A DNA stretch of 64,000 bases from Clostridium sp. C105KSO13 (lineage in GTDB: Bacteria > Bacillota > Clostridia > Lachnospirales > Lachnospiraceae), in the NCBI RefSeq assembly GCF_001517425.1, contig NZ_FBWL01000171.1, positions 1-64,000 on the forward strand, written 5' to 3'. The position numbers were made by a program, and so were the translations under genes. The notes beneath the pieces are model-generated. The model did no database searches. It was not told the origin of the DNA and saw only the letters and a program-made list of their open reading frames with translations. The number at the start of each line of letters is the position of its first letter. The stretch's first letter is position 1. Positions 27,386 to 34,900 of this stretch are shown in pieces.

Positions 27386-28195
27386 GTGGACTATAAAATG
27401 GAGGAACTGCTGCCCATCGCGGCAAAGCTTGCAAAGCGATATACATCGGGTGAAAGTACATCTGTCTCTTACAACACTGCAAGGCGGCTTATGGAAGCGG
27501 TAGTATACTGTATCAAAGAATGTGAAACAGAAAATGAAGCTGCAATGCTTGCAGGACAGCGTGTGGACAGCATGACCGCATATGAGAGGGGGTACCGTAT
27601 TGCTCTGGACAAAGCAGAGCAGGCAAAAATAGTGTATCACCAGATGATAATCGATTTTGAAGACTATGGCTGCCAGAATTACAGAGATACGATTTTAAAA
27701 GGAATACCTGCTTTTTTCCTGAAATATGATGCCAGATTTGAACCCCAGAATCATATTCTGACGCTGGATTATCCTGTACTGGAGCTATCTGACAGTGTGG
27801 CCGGGGTAGACCGGGTCCTGGATTATTTAACAGAGGCAGAGTATGAGCAGACGTTTCTTCGGAATTTTGACCGGGAGGCAATAATGGATCTGCTGGAATA
27901 TGTCCGGCCTGATTATGGCGGGCTGTATTTTGATAATCTTTGCATACCTGTCCTCATAAGGGCAGCGGCTTGCATGATAAGTGATGAGGATGTCTATAGC
28001 TTGAAATTGGACGAGATAGGAGAACGGGAGGCAGCAGTCTACTTTTCAGAAATCAACCCGGAGACGGCCAGAAACAGACTTGGCGGTCTGCTGGATATCT
28101 TAGAAAAAGAAGCTATGAGTGAAACATACAGGGGAATATTCAGAAGTTGTGCCCGCGATCTCGCGGTAAGAATCCAAAATGGCATCCGATTTTAG
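27386..28195 (+). CDS. DUF6179 domain-containing protein
   Basis: 269 residues, GTG start after GGAAGGAGAATTTAA. Helical, soluble. It has an N-terminal YTSGESTSVSYNTARRLMEAVVYCI segment and later DFEDYGCQNYRDTILKGIPAFFLKYD and FAPQ-like blocks. It matches the uncharacterised DUF6179 family, whose genes sit with DUF6323 in several Clostridia. The pair probably works together. The stop overlaps by 4 bp the 3' end of the convergent TetR gene. Confidence 0.78.
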   Translation: MDYKMEELLPIAAKLAKRYTSGESTSVSYNTARRLMEAVVYCIKECETENEAAMLAGQRVDSMTAYERGYRIALDKAEQAKIVYHQMIIDFEDYGCQNYRDTILKGIPAFFLKYDARFEPQNHILTLDYPVLELSDSVAGVDRVLDYLTEAEYEQTFLRNFDREAIMDLLEYVRPDYGGLYFDNLCIPVLIRAAACMISDEDVYSLKLDEIGEREAAVYFSEINPETARNRLGGLLDILEKEAMSETYRGIFRSCARDLAVRIQNGIRF

Positions 28196-28767
28196 AATTT
28201 ATTGTCAGGGAGGTCAATCAAATCGAGAATAGAGTTATGGATAATATAATCATATGCATCACAAATCTGCTCGGAAGAGTATGAAGAGTCACATACAATC
28301 CAATGCTTCAGGGAATCGGCCAGGCCAAAGGCATAAAATCTCCATATGGCGTCTGAAGAAAATATCTCCCGTCGACCGGATACTTTCAGAGGATATTTAT
28401 TCTTCAGGGACATAAGCATATTAAATATAAAATGATTCATCAGTTCATCAAAGGAGTTGGGGCCCTCTATAGCATATAGCTTTTTGTAGAGTCCTTTTTC
28501 TCTTTCCAGGCAGCTGCACAGAAGCTGGAAGATATCTTCTTCCATATCATTGTCAATCAAAATCTGTATCTTATCAGCCAGCTCCTTTTTTAAAATCCAT
28601 TCCAGTATCTCATATTTATCCTGAAAATGCTTATAGAAAGTTGGACGGATTACGCCTGCGCCGTCTGTAATCATCTTAATTGTTATTTTTTCAAACGGAA
28701 TTTGCAGGATTAGCTCTTTGAAAGATGTGGTAAGTAAATCTTTCGTCAAGTCTTTTTTATCTTCCAT
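28192..28767 (-). CDS. TetR/AcrR family transcriptional regulator
   Basis: 191 residues from the ATG after AAAAGGGGACGAGGTT. A longer reading to 28791 lacks a site. The N-terminal helix-turn-helix is clear (LLTTSFKELILQIPFEKITIKMITDGAGVIRPTFYKHFQDKYEIL). The C-terminal ligand domain resembles that of the DhaS-like subgroup. The target is unknown. The divergent neighbour, an MntP-like transporter, is a candidate. The N-terminal region (ITDGAGVIRPTFYKHF) keeps the usual DNA-contact tyrosine and histidine. Confidence 0.88.
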   Translation of the reverse strand: MEDKKDLTKDLLTTSFKELILQIPFEKITIKMITDGAGVIRPTFYKHFQDKYEILEWILKKELADKIQILIDNDMEEDIFQLLCSCLEREKGLYKKLYAIEGPNSFDELMNHFIFNMLMSLKNKYPLKVSGRREIFSSDAIWRFYAFGLADSLKHWIVCDSSYSSEQICDAYDYIIHNSILDLIDLPDNKF

Positions 28768-29009
28768 AACCTCGTCCCCTTTTGAATGCATTATAGCAGA
28801 CCCGAAAAGAACTCGTCAAGTTTGGGTATTATATTCACTTTTATGTATAAAATAGAAACAGAGTATACAAATTATCCGGTTTGTAGCCAAGAGGGAGCAA
28901 CTGTACGATATTGTACTTATCCGGATACAGGAAAAGCGCATTGAAGCTTATAAGATGAGCTGTAAAATGATATAATATAATAAAAATATACAGGAAAGAA
29001 GGGAGGAAA

Positions 29010-29585
29010 TTGGTTATATATGAAATTCTTTTGTTTTCGATCGGGCTGTCTTTAGATGTATTTGCGTATGCCCTATATAAAGGAGCTATGATGCCAAAAG
29101 TCAGCAAATCTTCCTTGCTAAAAATCGGCAGTATTTTTGTACTGTGGCAAATGACAAGTCTTCTGCTCGGCCATATGGTCACCAATATCCCAATGGTAAA
29201 GGAATCAGCACAGCAGGCAGCTGTACACTGGCGCTACATATCGGTGTTTATCTTTTGGGGCCTGGGCCTGTATATGATACTGAAAGGGGGGCGGCAAAAG
29301 ATAATTATTGAACGTAAGGAAGAAAAGATAGAGCTGCGCCAGATTGTTATATGGGCATGTATAACAAGTATAGATACATTTCTTGCAGGAATAGGCTTTG
29401 GATTCTTTCAGACGGATTTTTTGGTCACGATTCTAAGTATCGGGATTATTACAGCACTCAGTGTTATTGCAGGCATCTATTCTGGATATTGGATGGGGTG
29501 TCAGTCTAAGACAAAAGTCGTAACCCTTGGAGGCTGTATTTTGCTGCTTGGAGGCGTCGAATTGTTAATCCGGGGGATAAATTAA
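29010..29585 (+). CDS. MntP-like manganese efflux family membrane protein
   Basis: 191 residues, TTG start after GGGAGG with a short spacer and no better alternative. About six membrane helices. The two halves carry family-like acidic motifs: SIGLSLDVFAYALYKGAM in helix 1 and TSIDTFLAGIGFGF in helix 4, as in MntP/LysE-related transporters, where conserved aspartates handle Mn2+. The substrate here is inferred, not proven. It is followed 45 bp later by the radical SAM gene and is divergent from the TetR regulator. Confidence 0.75.
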   Translation: MVIYEILLFSIGLSLDVFAYALYKGAMMPKVSKSSLLKIGSIFVLWQMTSLLLGHMVTNIPMVKESAQQAAVHWRYISVFIFWGLGLYMILKGGRQKIIIERKEEKIELRQIVIWACITSIDTFLAGIGFGFFQTDFLVTILSIGIITALSVIAGIYSGYWMGCQSKTKVVTLGGCILLLGGVELLIRGIN

Positions 29586-29630
29586 AGAAGGTAGTGGAAG
29601 TACAGCAGAAAGAAAAGGAGGAAATGAGCT

Positions 29631-30986
29631 ATGGGAAAAATAAGACATCAGGCAGAACGAGCTGCATTTGGAAAGATAACAGATTCAATACTGAAATATG
29701 TAAATAAAGACAGAGAAAAGAGTTTTTTAAAGGCGGTGGATTTGACAGAGAGTTTTGCAAAAGATAGGTTTACCTCCGGGCAATATGAATCTGCCAGAAA
29801 ATTGATCCGGGATCAGGACGGGAAGTGGATGACTTATACAAATCGCCTGCTTGATGAAATCAGCCCTAATGTTATCCGTACTACAGCCATGAACCTGGGC
29901 TTTGAAGCTATGCTGAGCGGTACGAAAATCATGCACGAGAGCCGAGAGAAGTATGACTGCAATATACCCTGGCTGATTCTGATGGATCCGACAAGTGCAT
30001 GCAATTTAAAATGTACCGGGTGCTGGGCCGCTGAATATGGACATACACTTGCATTGACATACGATGAAATGGACAGCATTATTACACAGGGAAAGAAACT
30101 GGGAATATATTTTTACATGTACACAGGCGGTGAGCCCCTTGTAAGAAAGGCAGACATCATTAAATTGTGCGAAAAACACAATGAATGTGCTTTTCATGCG
30201 TTCACCAACGGAACTTTAGTTGATGATGCATTCTGCGAGGAAATGGACCGTGTGGGAAACCTTTCCCTTTCTATCAGTTTGGAAGGATACGAGGAAGTAA
30301 ATGATGGCCGGCGGGGCACAGGGGTGTTTGACAAAGTAATGAAGGCAATGGACACATTGAAAGCACACGGCCAAATATTCGGCACATCTATCTGCTATAC
30401 AAGGGCGAATATCGATACGGTAACTTCCGATGAATTTTTGGATATGATTATTGAAAAAGGATGCCGTTTTGCCTGGTATTTCCACTATATGCCGGTTGGG
30501 AATGAGGCTGCAGCCGAGCTGCTGCCAACTAAAGAGCAAAGAGAATACATGTATCATCGGATTCGTGAAATCCGTGCTATGGAAGGCGGCAAACCAATAT
30601 TTGCTTTTGATTTCCAGAATGATGGCGAGTATGTGGGCGGCTGTATTGCAGGAGGAAGAAATTACTGCCATATCAATCCAAACGGAGATGTGGAGCCATG
30701 TGTGTTTATACATTATTCGGGGGCCAATATCAGGGAGGTAAGTCTTCTGGATGCATTGCAGCAGCCGCTGTTCAAGGCATACAGAGAAGGGCAGCCCTTT
30801 AATGACAATCACCTGCGTCCCTGCCCGATGCTGGAAAATCCGGAATTATTAAGACAAATGGTGGGGAAATCCGGAGCAAAATCTACAGACTTGCAGTCAC
30901 CGGAATCCGTGGAGCATCTTTGTGCAAAATGTGATCTGTATGCACAGGAATGGAAAGAAAAGGCTGATGAGCTTTGGGCTAAATAG
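29631..30986 (+). CDS. Radical SAM protein with C-terminal cysteine cluster
   Basis: 451 residues, start after AAAAGGAGGAAATGAGCT. The radical SAM cluster motif is CNLKCTGCW (about 124-132), preceded by a 110-residue helical domain. The SAM-binding TGGEP follows. The C-terminal part has further cysteines (GGCIAGGRNYCHINPNGDVEPC and HLCAKC) resembling a SPASM or twitch auxiliary cluster region. The next gene, 11 bp downstream, encodes an LPG-synthase-like membrane protein, so a lipid-related substrate is a reasonable guess. No peptide precursor gene is visible nearby, so RiPP maturation is not favoured. Confidence 0.85.
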   Translation: MGKIRHQAERAAFGKITDSILKYVNKDREKSFLKAVDLTESFAKDRFTSGQYESARKLIRDQDGKWMTYTNRLLDEISPNVIRTTAMNLGFEAMLSGTKIMHESREKYDCNIPWLILMDPTSACNLKCTGCWAAEYGHTLALTYDEMDSIITQGKKLGIYFYMYTGGEPLVRKADIIKLCEKHNECAFHAFTNGTLVDDAFCEEMDRVGNLSLSISLEGYEEVNDGRRGTGVFDKVMKAMDTLKAHGQIFGTSICYTRANIDTVTSDEFLDMIIEKGCRFAWYFHYMPVGNEAAAELLPTKEQREYMYHRIREIRAMEGGKPIFAFDFQNDGEYVGGCIAGGRNYCHINPNGDVEPCVFIHYSGANIREVSLLDALQQPLFKAYREGQPFNDNHLRPCPMLENPELLRQMVGKSGAKSTDLQSPESVEHLCAKCDLYAQEWKEKADELWAK

Positions 30987-30997
30987 GGTGAATATAG

Positions 30998-31984
30998 TTG
31001 AAAAAGAAGCTATCAAAAATCTGGAGACCGGCGTTTTTTGTTTTCGTGCTTTTCATTATTTATATGATGTTCAAGGATTCCTGGGGGGATATATGGGAAG
31101 CTCTCAAAAAAACCTCCTGGAAAGTGCTGGCAGGAGTCGTAATCTGCAGTATTCTGTACAACTGTTTTGACGGAATTGCAGTTGCAAAACTCCTGCGCAG
31201 CTGTGACAATAAATTCCCATGGAATGAAGGGATTAAGTGTTCTTTTTATTATAGCTTTTTTCGTGTAGTCACTTTTGGAAGCGGAACAGCGCCGGCCGGC
31301 ATGTATTATGTAAACAAACGAGGAATCCCTGTAGACAGGAGCTTAGGGATATTTACTTTGAATTATATAGTGCAGAGGATTGCAGTATGCCTGTATTTTA
31401 TAGTTAGCTTTTTATTAAACTATCAAACCATGCATCCATATTTTGGCAGCTATAGGAGATATATGATATATGGTGTTGTGCTGGCAGTGCTGATTGTAAC
31501 AGCGCTGATAACAGCCTGTATCTGTGAAACGCTGCATACTTGGCTGCTTGGGCTGGCAGAAAAAGTGCTGCGGAAAGAAAAATACGGAGAAAAGATTAAA
31601 GAGTGGGAACAAAGGGCTGTTACGGTACGAACAGAAGCAGAGACGCTTTTGAAAGATAAGAAATTGCTTTTAGAGGTCCTGTTGCTGAATTTTTTGAAAT
31701 TGAGCGCATGGTTTTTGATACCGGTTATCGTCTTTCGCAAGGCGGGTCTCCTGGAAGTCCCCCTTCTGATAGCCACTGCATCTATGATGCAGGCCCTTTC
31801 AGGGGTCATTCCGGCACCCGGCGGCATAGGGGCCGTTGAGTTCGTGTTTGTTTCACTATTTACACCACTCGTGGGCAGAGTGGATGCTGTTTTCGGCATG
31901 CTTCTTTACAGGTTTTCCACATATATACTTCCCTTTATTCTAGGGATACCACAAGTAATAAAGAATTCCCGGCAAAAAAAATGA
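30998..31984 (+). CDS. Lysylphosphatidylglycerol synthase TM region-like (UPF0104) protein
   Basis: 328 residues, TTG start, about eight membrane helices. It matches the PF03706 family that forms the flippase part of MprF. The family signature APGGIGAVEFVFVSLF appears near residue 272, with the preceding ALSGVIPA. The cytoplasmic aminoacyltransferase domain of MprF is absent, so it should move or bind a lipid rather than aminoacylate it. It is tightly linked to the radical SAM gene (11-bp gap) and ends at a strong terminator. Both likely act on the same lipid. Confidence 0.85.
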   Translation: MKKKLSKIWRPAFFVFVLFIIYMMFKDSWGDIWEALKKTSWKVLAGVVICSILYNCFDGIAVAKLLRSCDNKFPWNEGIKCSFYYSFFRVVTFGSGTAPAGMYYVNKRGIPVDRSLGIFTLNYIVQRIAVCLYFIVSFLLNYQTMHPYFGSYRRYMIYGVVLAVLIVTALITACICETLHTWLLGLAEKVLRKEKYGEKIKEWEQRAVTVRTEAETLLKDKKLLLEVLLLNFLKLSAWFLIPVIVFRKAGLLEVPLLIATASMMQALSGVIPAPGGIGAVEFVFVSLFTPLVGRVDAVFGMLLYRFSTYILPFILGIPQVIKNSRQKK

Positions 31985-32014
31985 AAAATCTGAATTTTCA
32001 GATTTTTCATTTTT
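31975..32014. terminator. Bidirectional terminator between convergent genes
   Basis: AAAAATGAAAAATCTGAA pairs with TTCAGATTTTTCATTTTT around a minimal loop, at the stop of the membrane protein gene and before the convergent coat gene. Confidence 0.8.
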
Positions 32015-32022
32015 GCTTTCAT

Positions 32023-32280
32023 TTAAAAAGTTTTCGGCTGTGTCAGGATTGATTTCACATGGTCTACTTCCTGCTGACTTGCTTTTTCTGCAGGGACATA
32101 GTAGCTTTTTTCTCTTGCAATCTGATAAAGTTTCTCCTGAGACATTTCGCATTCATTGCGGATCTGCTTCAGGCATTGCTTCAGCTCCTTGTTTTCCGTC
32201 TGTGGAATCATGTCGCCGAACATTTTCAGTTCTCCGTTTACTCCGACTAAGGCGTCGGATACCATAGTTTTTTCATTCAT
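32023..32280 (-). CDS. Spore coat protein, CotF family
   Basis: 85 residues from the ATG preceded by AAGGGGTGACGTAT. An alternative GTG nine bases earlier lies inside that site. It has a helical, ferritin-like CotF domain (MVSDALVGVNGELKMFGDMIPQTENKELKQCLKQIR). It is half of the usual CotF length, the other half being encoded by the gene just upstream (32293-32475). Expected to be made in the mother cell and assembled on the spore, which supports a spore-forming host. Confidence 0.85.
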   Translation of the reverse strand: MNEKTMVSDALVGVNGELKMFGDMIPQTENKELKQCLKQIRNECEMSQEKLYQIAREKSYYVPAEKASQQEVDHVKSILTQPKTF

Positions 32281-32292
32281 ATACGTCACCCC

Positions 32293-32475
32293 TTATAAAA
32301 ATTTCATTAGTTCCTGTTTGTTTTTCATTGCAGAATCAGCGGCATCCTGGAAGAGCTTTTTCACTTCAGGATCCTGAGTCTGTGATGCATAATCAGTCAT
32401 TTTGCAGTGTGTTGTGTCATAGCCGCCAATCAGGTGACGTAAGTTTTGCAGATCAAGCATTGAAATATCGGACAT
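32293..32475 (-). CDS. Small spore coat-like protein (CotF N-terminal half-like)
   Basis: 60 residues, start after CAAAGGAGGTCAAATT. The sequence (MLDLQNLRHLIGGYDTTHCKMTDYASQTQDPEVKKLFQDAA) resembles the first helical hairpin of CotF-type coat proteins. It is followed 12 bp later by the second coat gene, so the two form an operon and may associate as a split CotF. Confidence 0.78.
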   Translation of the reverse strand: MSDISMLDLQNLRHLIGGYDTTHCKMTDYASQTQDPEVKKLFQDAADSAMKNKQELMKFL

Positions 32476-32605
32476 AATTTGACCTCCTTTGAGAAATAAT
32501 ATTTTCGTGGTTTATTATGTCCGATGCAAAAAAAAATATGCATACTTAAGCAGAGATAAAATGGAGTTAAACAGACCCTTTTAAATAACAATGTTTTTTA
32601 AAATT

Positions 32606-33325
32606 TTAATTTGAAACGGCAGGGCATAGCCGGGTATGGAGAATAAATTCAGAAAATAATTCTCTCATTTCGGGTGATGAGCGGTACATACATTCGGGAT
32701 GCCATTGGACTCCTATAGCAAATGGGTGAGCGGGCATCTCAACTGCCTCAATTGTTTTGTCTGTTGCATGGGCACAGGCAATGAGATTCTTTCCCAGCAT
32801 ACCCACGGTCTGGTGGTGAAAGCTATTTACCTTCAAGTGGGAGCCGATGTATCTGCAAAGCTGCGATTTTTTTTCTACATAAATCTTGTGGCTGACCTCT
32901 GCCCGGGAATAGGATTGCTGCATGTGGTTCAGCGGATGCCCGGGCTGCAGGGAGATATCTTGATAAATGGTGCCACCGCAGGCTACGTTAAACACCTGCA
33001 TACCCCGGCAGATGGAAAAGACGGGCTTTTTAGTGCTCAATACAGCTTTCATCAGGCGGAGCTGAAACAGATCAAGCGTGATATCAGTTTTTCCAATACC
33101 ATTTTTGGGTTCCTCTCCGAACAATAGAGGGGTGATATCATCTCCCCCGCAGAATAGAAAACCATCACAATAGGAAATGTATTCCTGCATGGCGTTGTCT
33201 GAACGTATTAAAGGAAGAATAAAGGGGAGTCCTCCGGAATATCTGACGGACTGGATATAAGTATTCGTTACAAATTGCCTGTCATCTGTGAGGCCGCAGA
33301 CAACAACTCCGATTTTCGGTCTCAT
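32606..33325 (-). CDS. Gamma-glutamyl-gamma-aminobutyrate hydrolase family (peptidase C26)
   Basis: 239 residues from the ATG after AAAGGAGTGCTT. A class I glutamine amidotransferase-like fold with catalytic Cys in FSICRGMQVFNV (about residue 109), His in GVQWHPE (about 217) and a following glutamate. PuuD-type enzymes hydrolyse gamma-glutamyl-GABA in putrescine breakdown. Other members cleave different gamma-glutamyl amides, and no putrescine genes are adjacent, so the substrate is open. It is divergent from flagellin across 350 bp. Confidence 0.88.
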   Translation of the reverse strand: MRPKIGVVVCGLTDDRQFVTNTYIQSVRYSGGLPFILPLIRSDNAMQEYISYCDGFLFCGGDDITPLLFGEEPKNGIGKTDITLDLFQLRLMKAVLSTKKPVFSICRGMQVFNVACGGTIYQDISLQPGHPLNHMQQSYSRAEVSHKIYVEKKSQLCRYIGSHLKVNSFHHQTVGMLGKNLIACAHATDKTIEAVEMPAHPFAIGVQWHPECMYRSSPEMRELFSEFILHTRLCPAVSN

Positions 33326-33679
33326 AAGCACTCCTTTGTGGGTATAGGGTATTTCCTGCAGGGGAAAACCTGCCGGTTATGTGGTTATAGCGTATGTAAA
33401 AATGTGGAAAAATATACCTGTACATGGATGCGTTTGCCTTAAGTTATATAATGTGGCTGAAAAGATAATGAAGTGAATCAATAAAAATATAAAAAATGTC
33501 TTATCTAAAATATTTTCATGACGATATTAAAATTAGAATGTAAAAGAACTCATTTCAGAGTTACTATTATATTCCTTACATAACTATCAGCCCTTCGTCC
33601 AGGGCCCGGATGAATGGTTTGTATAGATAAAACAGGGGGAAAGGGAATTCCCCGACACAATTCAAGGAGGTATTTTACT
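33326..33679. other. Intergenic region upstream of flagellin
   Basis: Holds the divergent promoters of the C26 hydrolase and flagellin genes. A weak sigma-D-like pattern (TTAAGTTA near 33439 and AAGATAA near 33462) lies about 215 bp upstream of the flagellin start, but spacing and match are poor. No ORF is supported. Confidence 0.4.
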
Positions 33680-34789
33680 ATGAGAATCCAACATAATATT
33701 GCGGCTTTAAATTCATACCGCAACTTAACAAACAATAACAACTCGGTATCCAAGAACCTGGAAAAACTGTCATCAGGTTACAAAATCAACCGTGCAGGTG
33801 ATGACGCAGCAGGACTTGCTATTTCCGAAAAAATGCGTGCTCAGATCACGGGTCTTGAGACAGCACAGAAAAATGCCAATGACGGTATTTCTTTAGTACA
33901 GACAGCAGAAGGTGCACTGACAGAAGTTCACTCCATGCTGAATCGTATGGTGGAACTGGCTGGTCAGTCGGCCAACGGAACATATGACAATGACACAGAC
34001 CGTGCAAATATTCAGAAAGAAGTTAAATCCCTGACAGATGAAATTGACAGAATTTCAGAAGGAACAAACTTCAATGGAATCAATCTGCTGGATGGCTCTC
34101 TTACAGGGGAAGCACGTACTGAGGCAAGCATTGGCGGATTCACAATCACTGGAATGAAATCTGATATTAAAGGTATCAAAATAGTAGCTGGGGCATCTGG
34201 TTCAACAAACACCGCAACTCTTGATTCCTCTGGAATTATGACAGTTACTGTTAATTCTGGTACTGATCTTAAAGCGGCTGATTTAACAACTGCTATAAAA
34301 GCGAAGACTGGTTACGATGTAACTGTTTCGGGTACTGATATTGCGTCGGCTAGTATAACAAACTTAGATGAAGTTGCTAATAAGGCAAAAGGTTCACTTA
34401 GTCTTCAGATTGGTGATACTGCTCAACCATTCAATCAATTAAAGATTACCGTGCAAAGTATGTCTGTTAAATCATTGGGATTGAGCAATGTTGATCTTTC
34501 TACACAGAAAGGCGCAAAGGATGCCGTAGATGCAATTAAGACAGCAATCAATACTGTTTCTAGTACTCGCGGTGAACTTGGAGCTAACCAGAATCGTCTG
34601 GAGCACACCATCAATAACCTGAGTGTAACATCAGAGAATATGACAGCGGCTGAAAGCCGTATCCGTGACGTCGACATGGCAAAAGAGATGATGTCTTATA
34701 CTAAGAATAACATTCTGGTACAGGCTTCTCAGGCAATGCTTGCACAGGCTAATCAGATCCCACAGGGCGTTCTTCAGTTATTACAGTAA
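33680..34789 (+). CDS. hag: Flagellin
   Basis: 369 residues. The start is the ATG after TTCAAGGAGGTATTTTACT, giving the classic MRIQHNIAALNSYRNL. An upstream ATG at 33614 is not supported. Conserved N-terminal (about 1-160, including KLSSGYKINRAGDDAAGLAISEKMR) and C-terminal (about 285-369, ending QIPQGVLQLLQ) D0/D1 regions flank a variable, serine/threonine-rich middle (about 165-285). The middle is slightly more AT-rich than the ends, as often seen for surface-exposed parts. It polymerises into the filament after export. No other flagellar structural genes are nearby. The neighbouring glycosyltransferase may modify it. Confidence 0.97.
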   Translation: MRIQHNIAALNSYRNLTNNNNSVSKNLEKLSSGYKINRAGDDAAGLAISEKMRAQITGLETAQKNANDGISLVQTAEGALTEVHSMLNRMVELAGQSANGTYDNDTDRANIQKEVKSLTDEIDRISEGTNFNGINLLDGSLTGEARTEASIGGFTITGMKSDIKGIKIVAGASGSTNTATLDSSGIMTVTVNSGTDLKAADLTTAIKAKTGYDVTVSGTDIASASITNLDEVANKAKGSLSLQIGDTAQPFNQLKITVQSMSVKSLGLSNVDLSTQKGAKDAVDAIKTAINTVSSTRGELGANQNRLEHTINNLSVTSENMTAAESRIRDVDMAKEMMSYTKNNILVQASQAMLAQANQIPQGVLQLLQ

Positions 34790-34818
34790 TTTTTATAAGC
34801 GAATCAGTAATAAAAACA

Positions 34819-34870
34819 AAAAGGGTTGCTACACGAATTGGCTATGGCTGTTGTGTACAGCCCTTTATTT
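34819..34870 (+). terminator. Terminator of flagellin
   Basis: AAAGGGTTGCTACAC pairs with GTGTACAGCCCTTT (one bulge), followed by ATTTT, 30 bp after the flagellin stop. A flagellin-only transcript is therefore expected, with some read-through possible. Confidence 0.7.
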
Positions 34871-34900
34871 TAGAATATGCAGCAGAGAGGAATAAAAACA

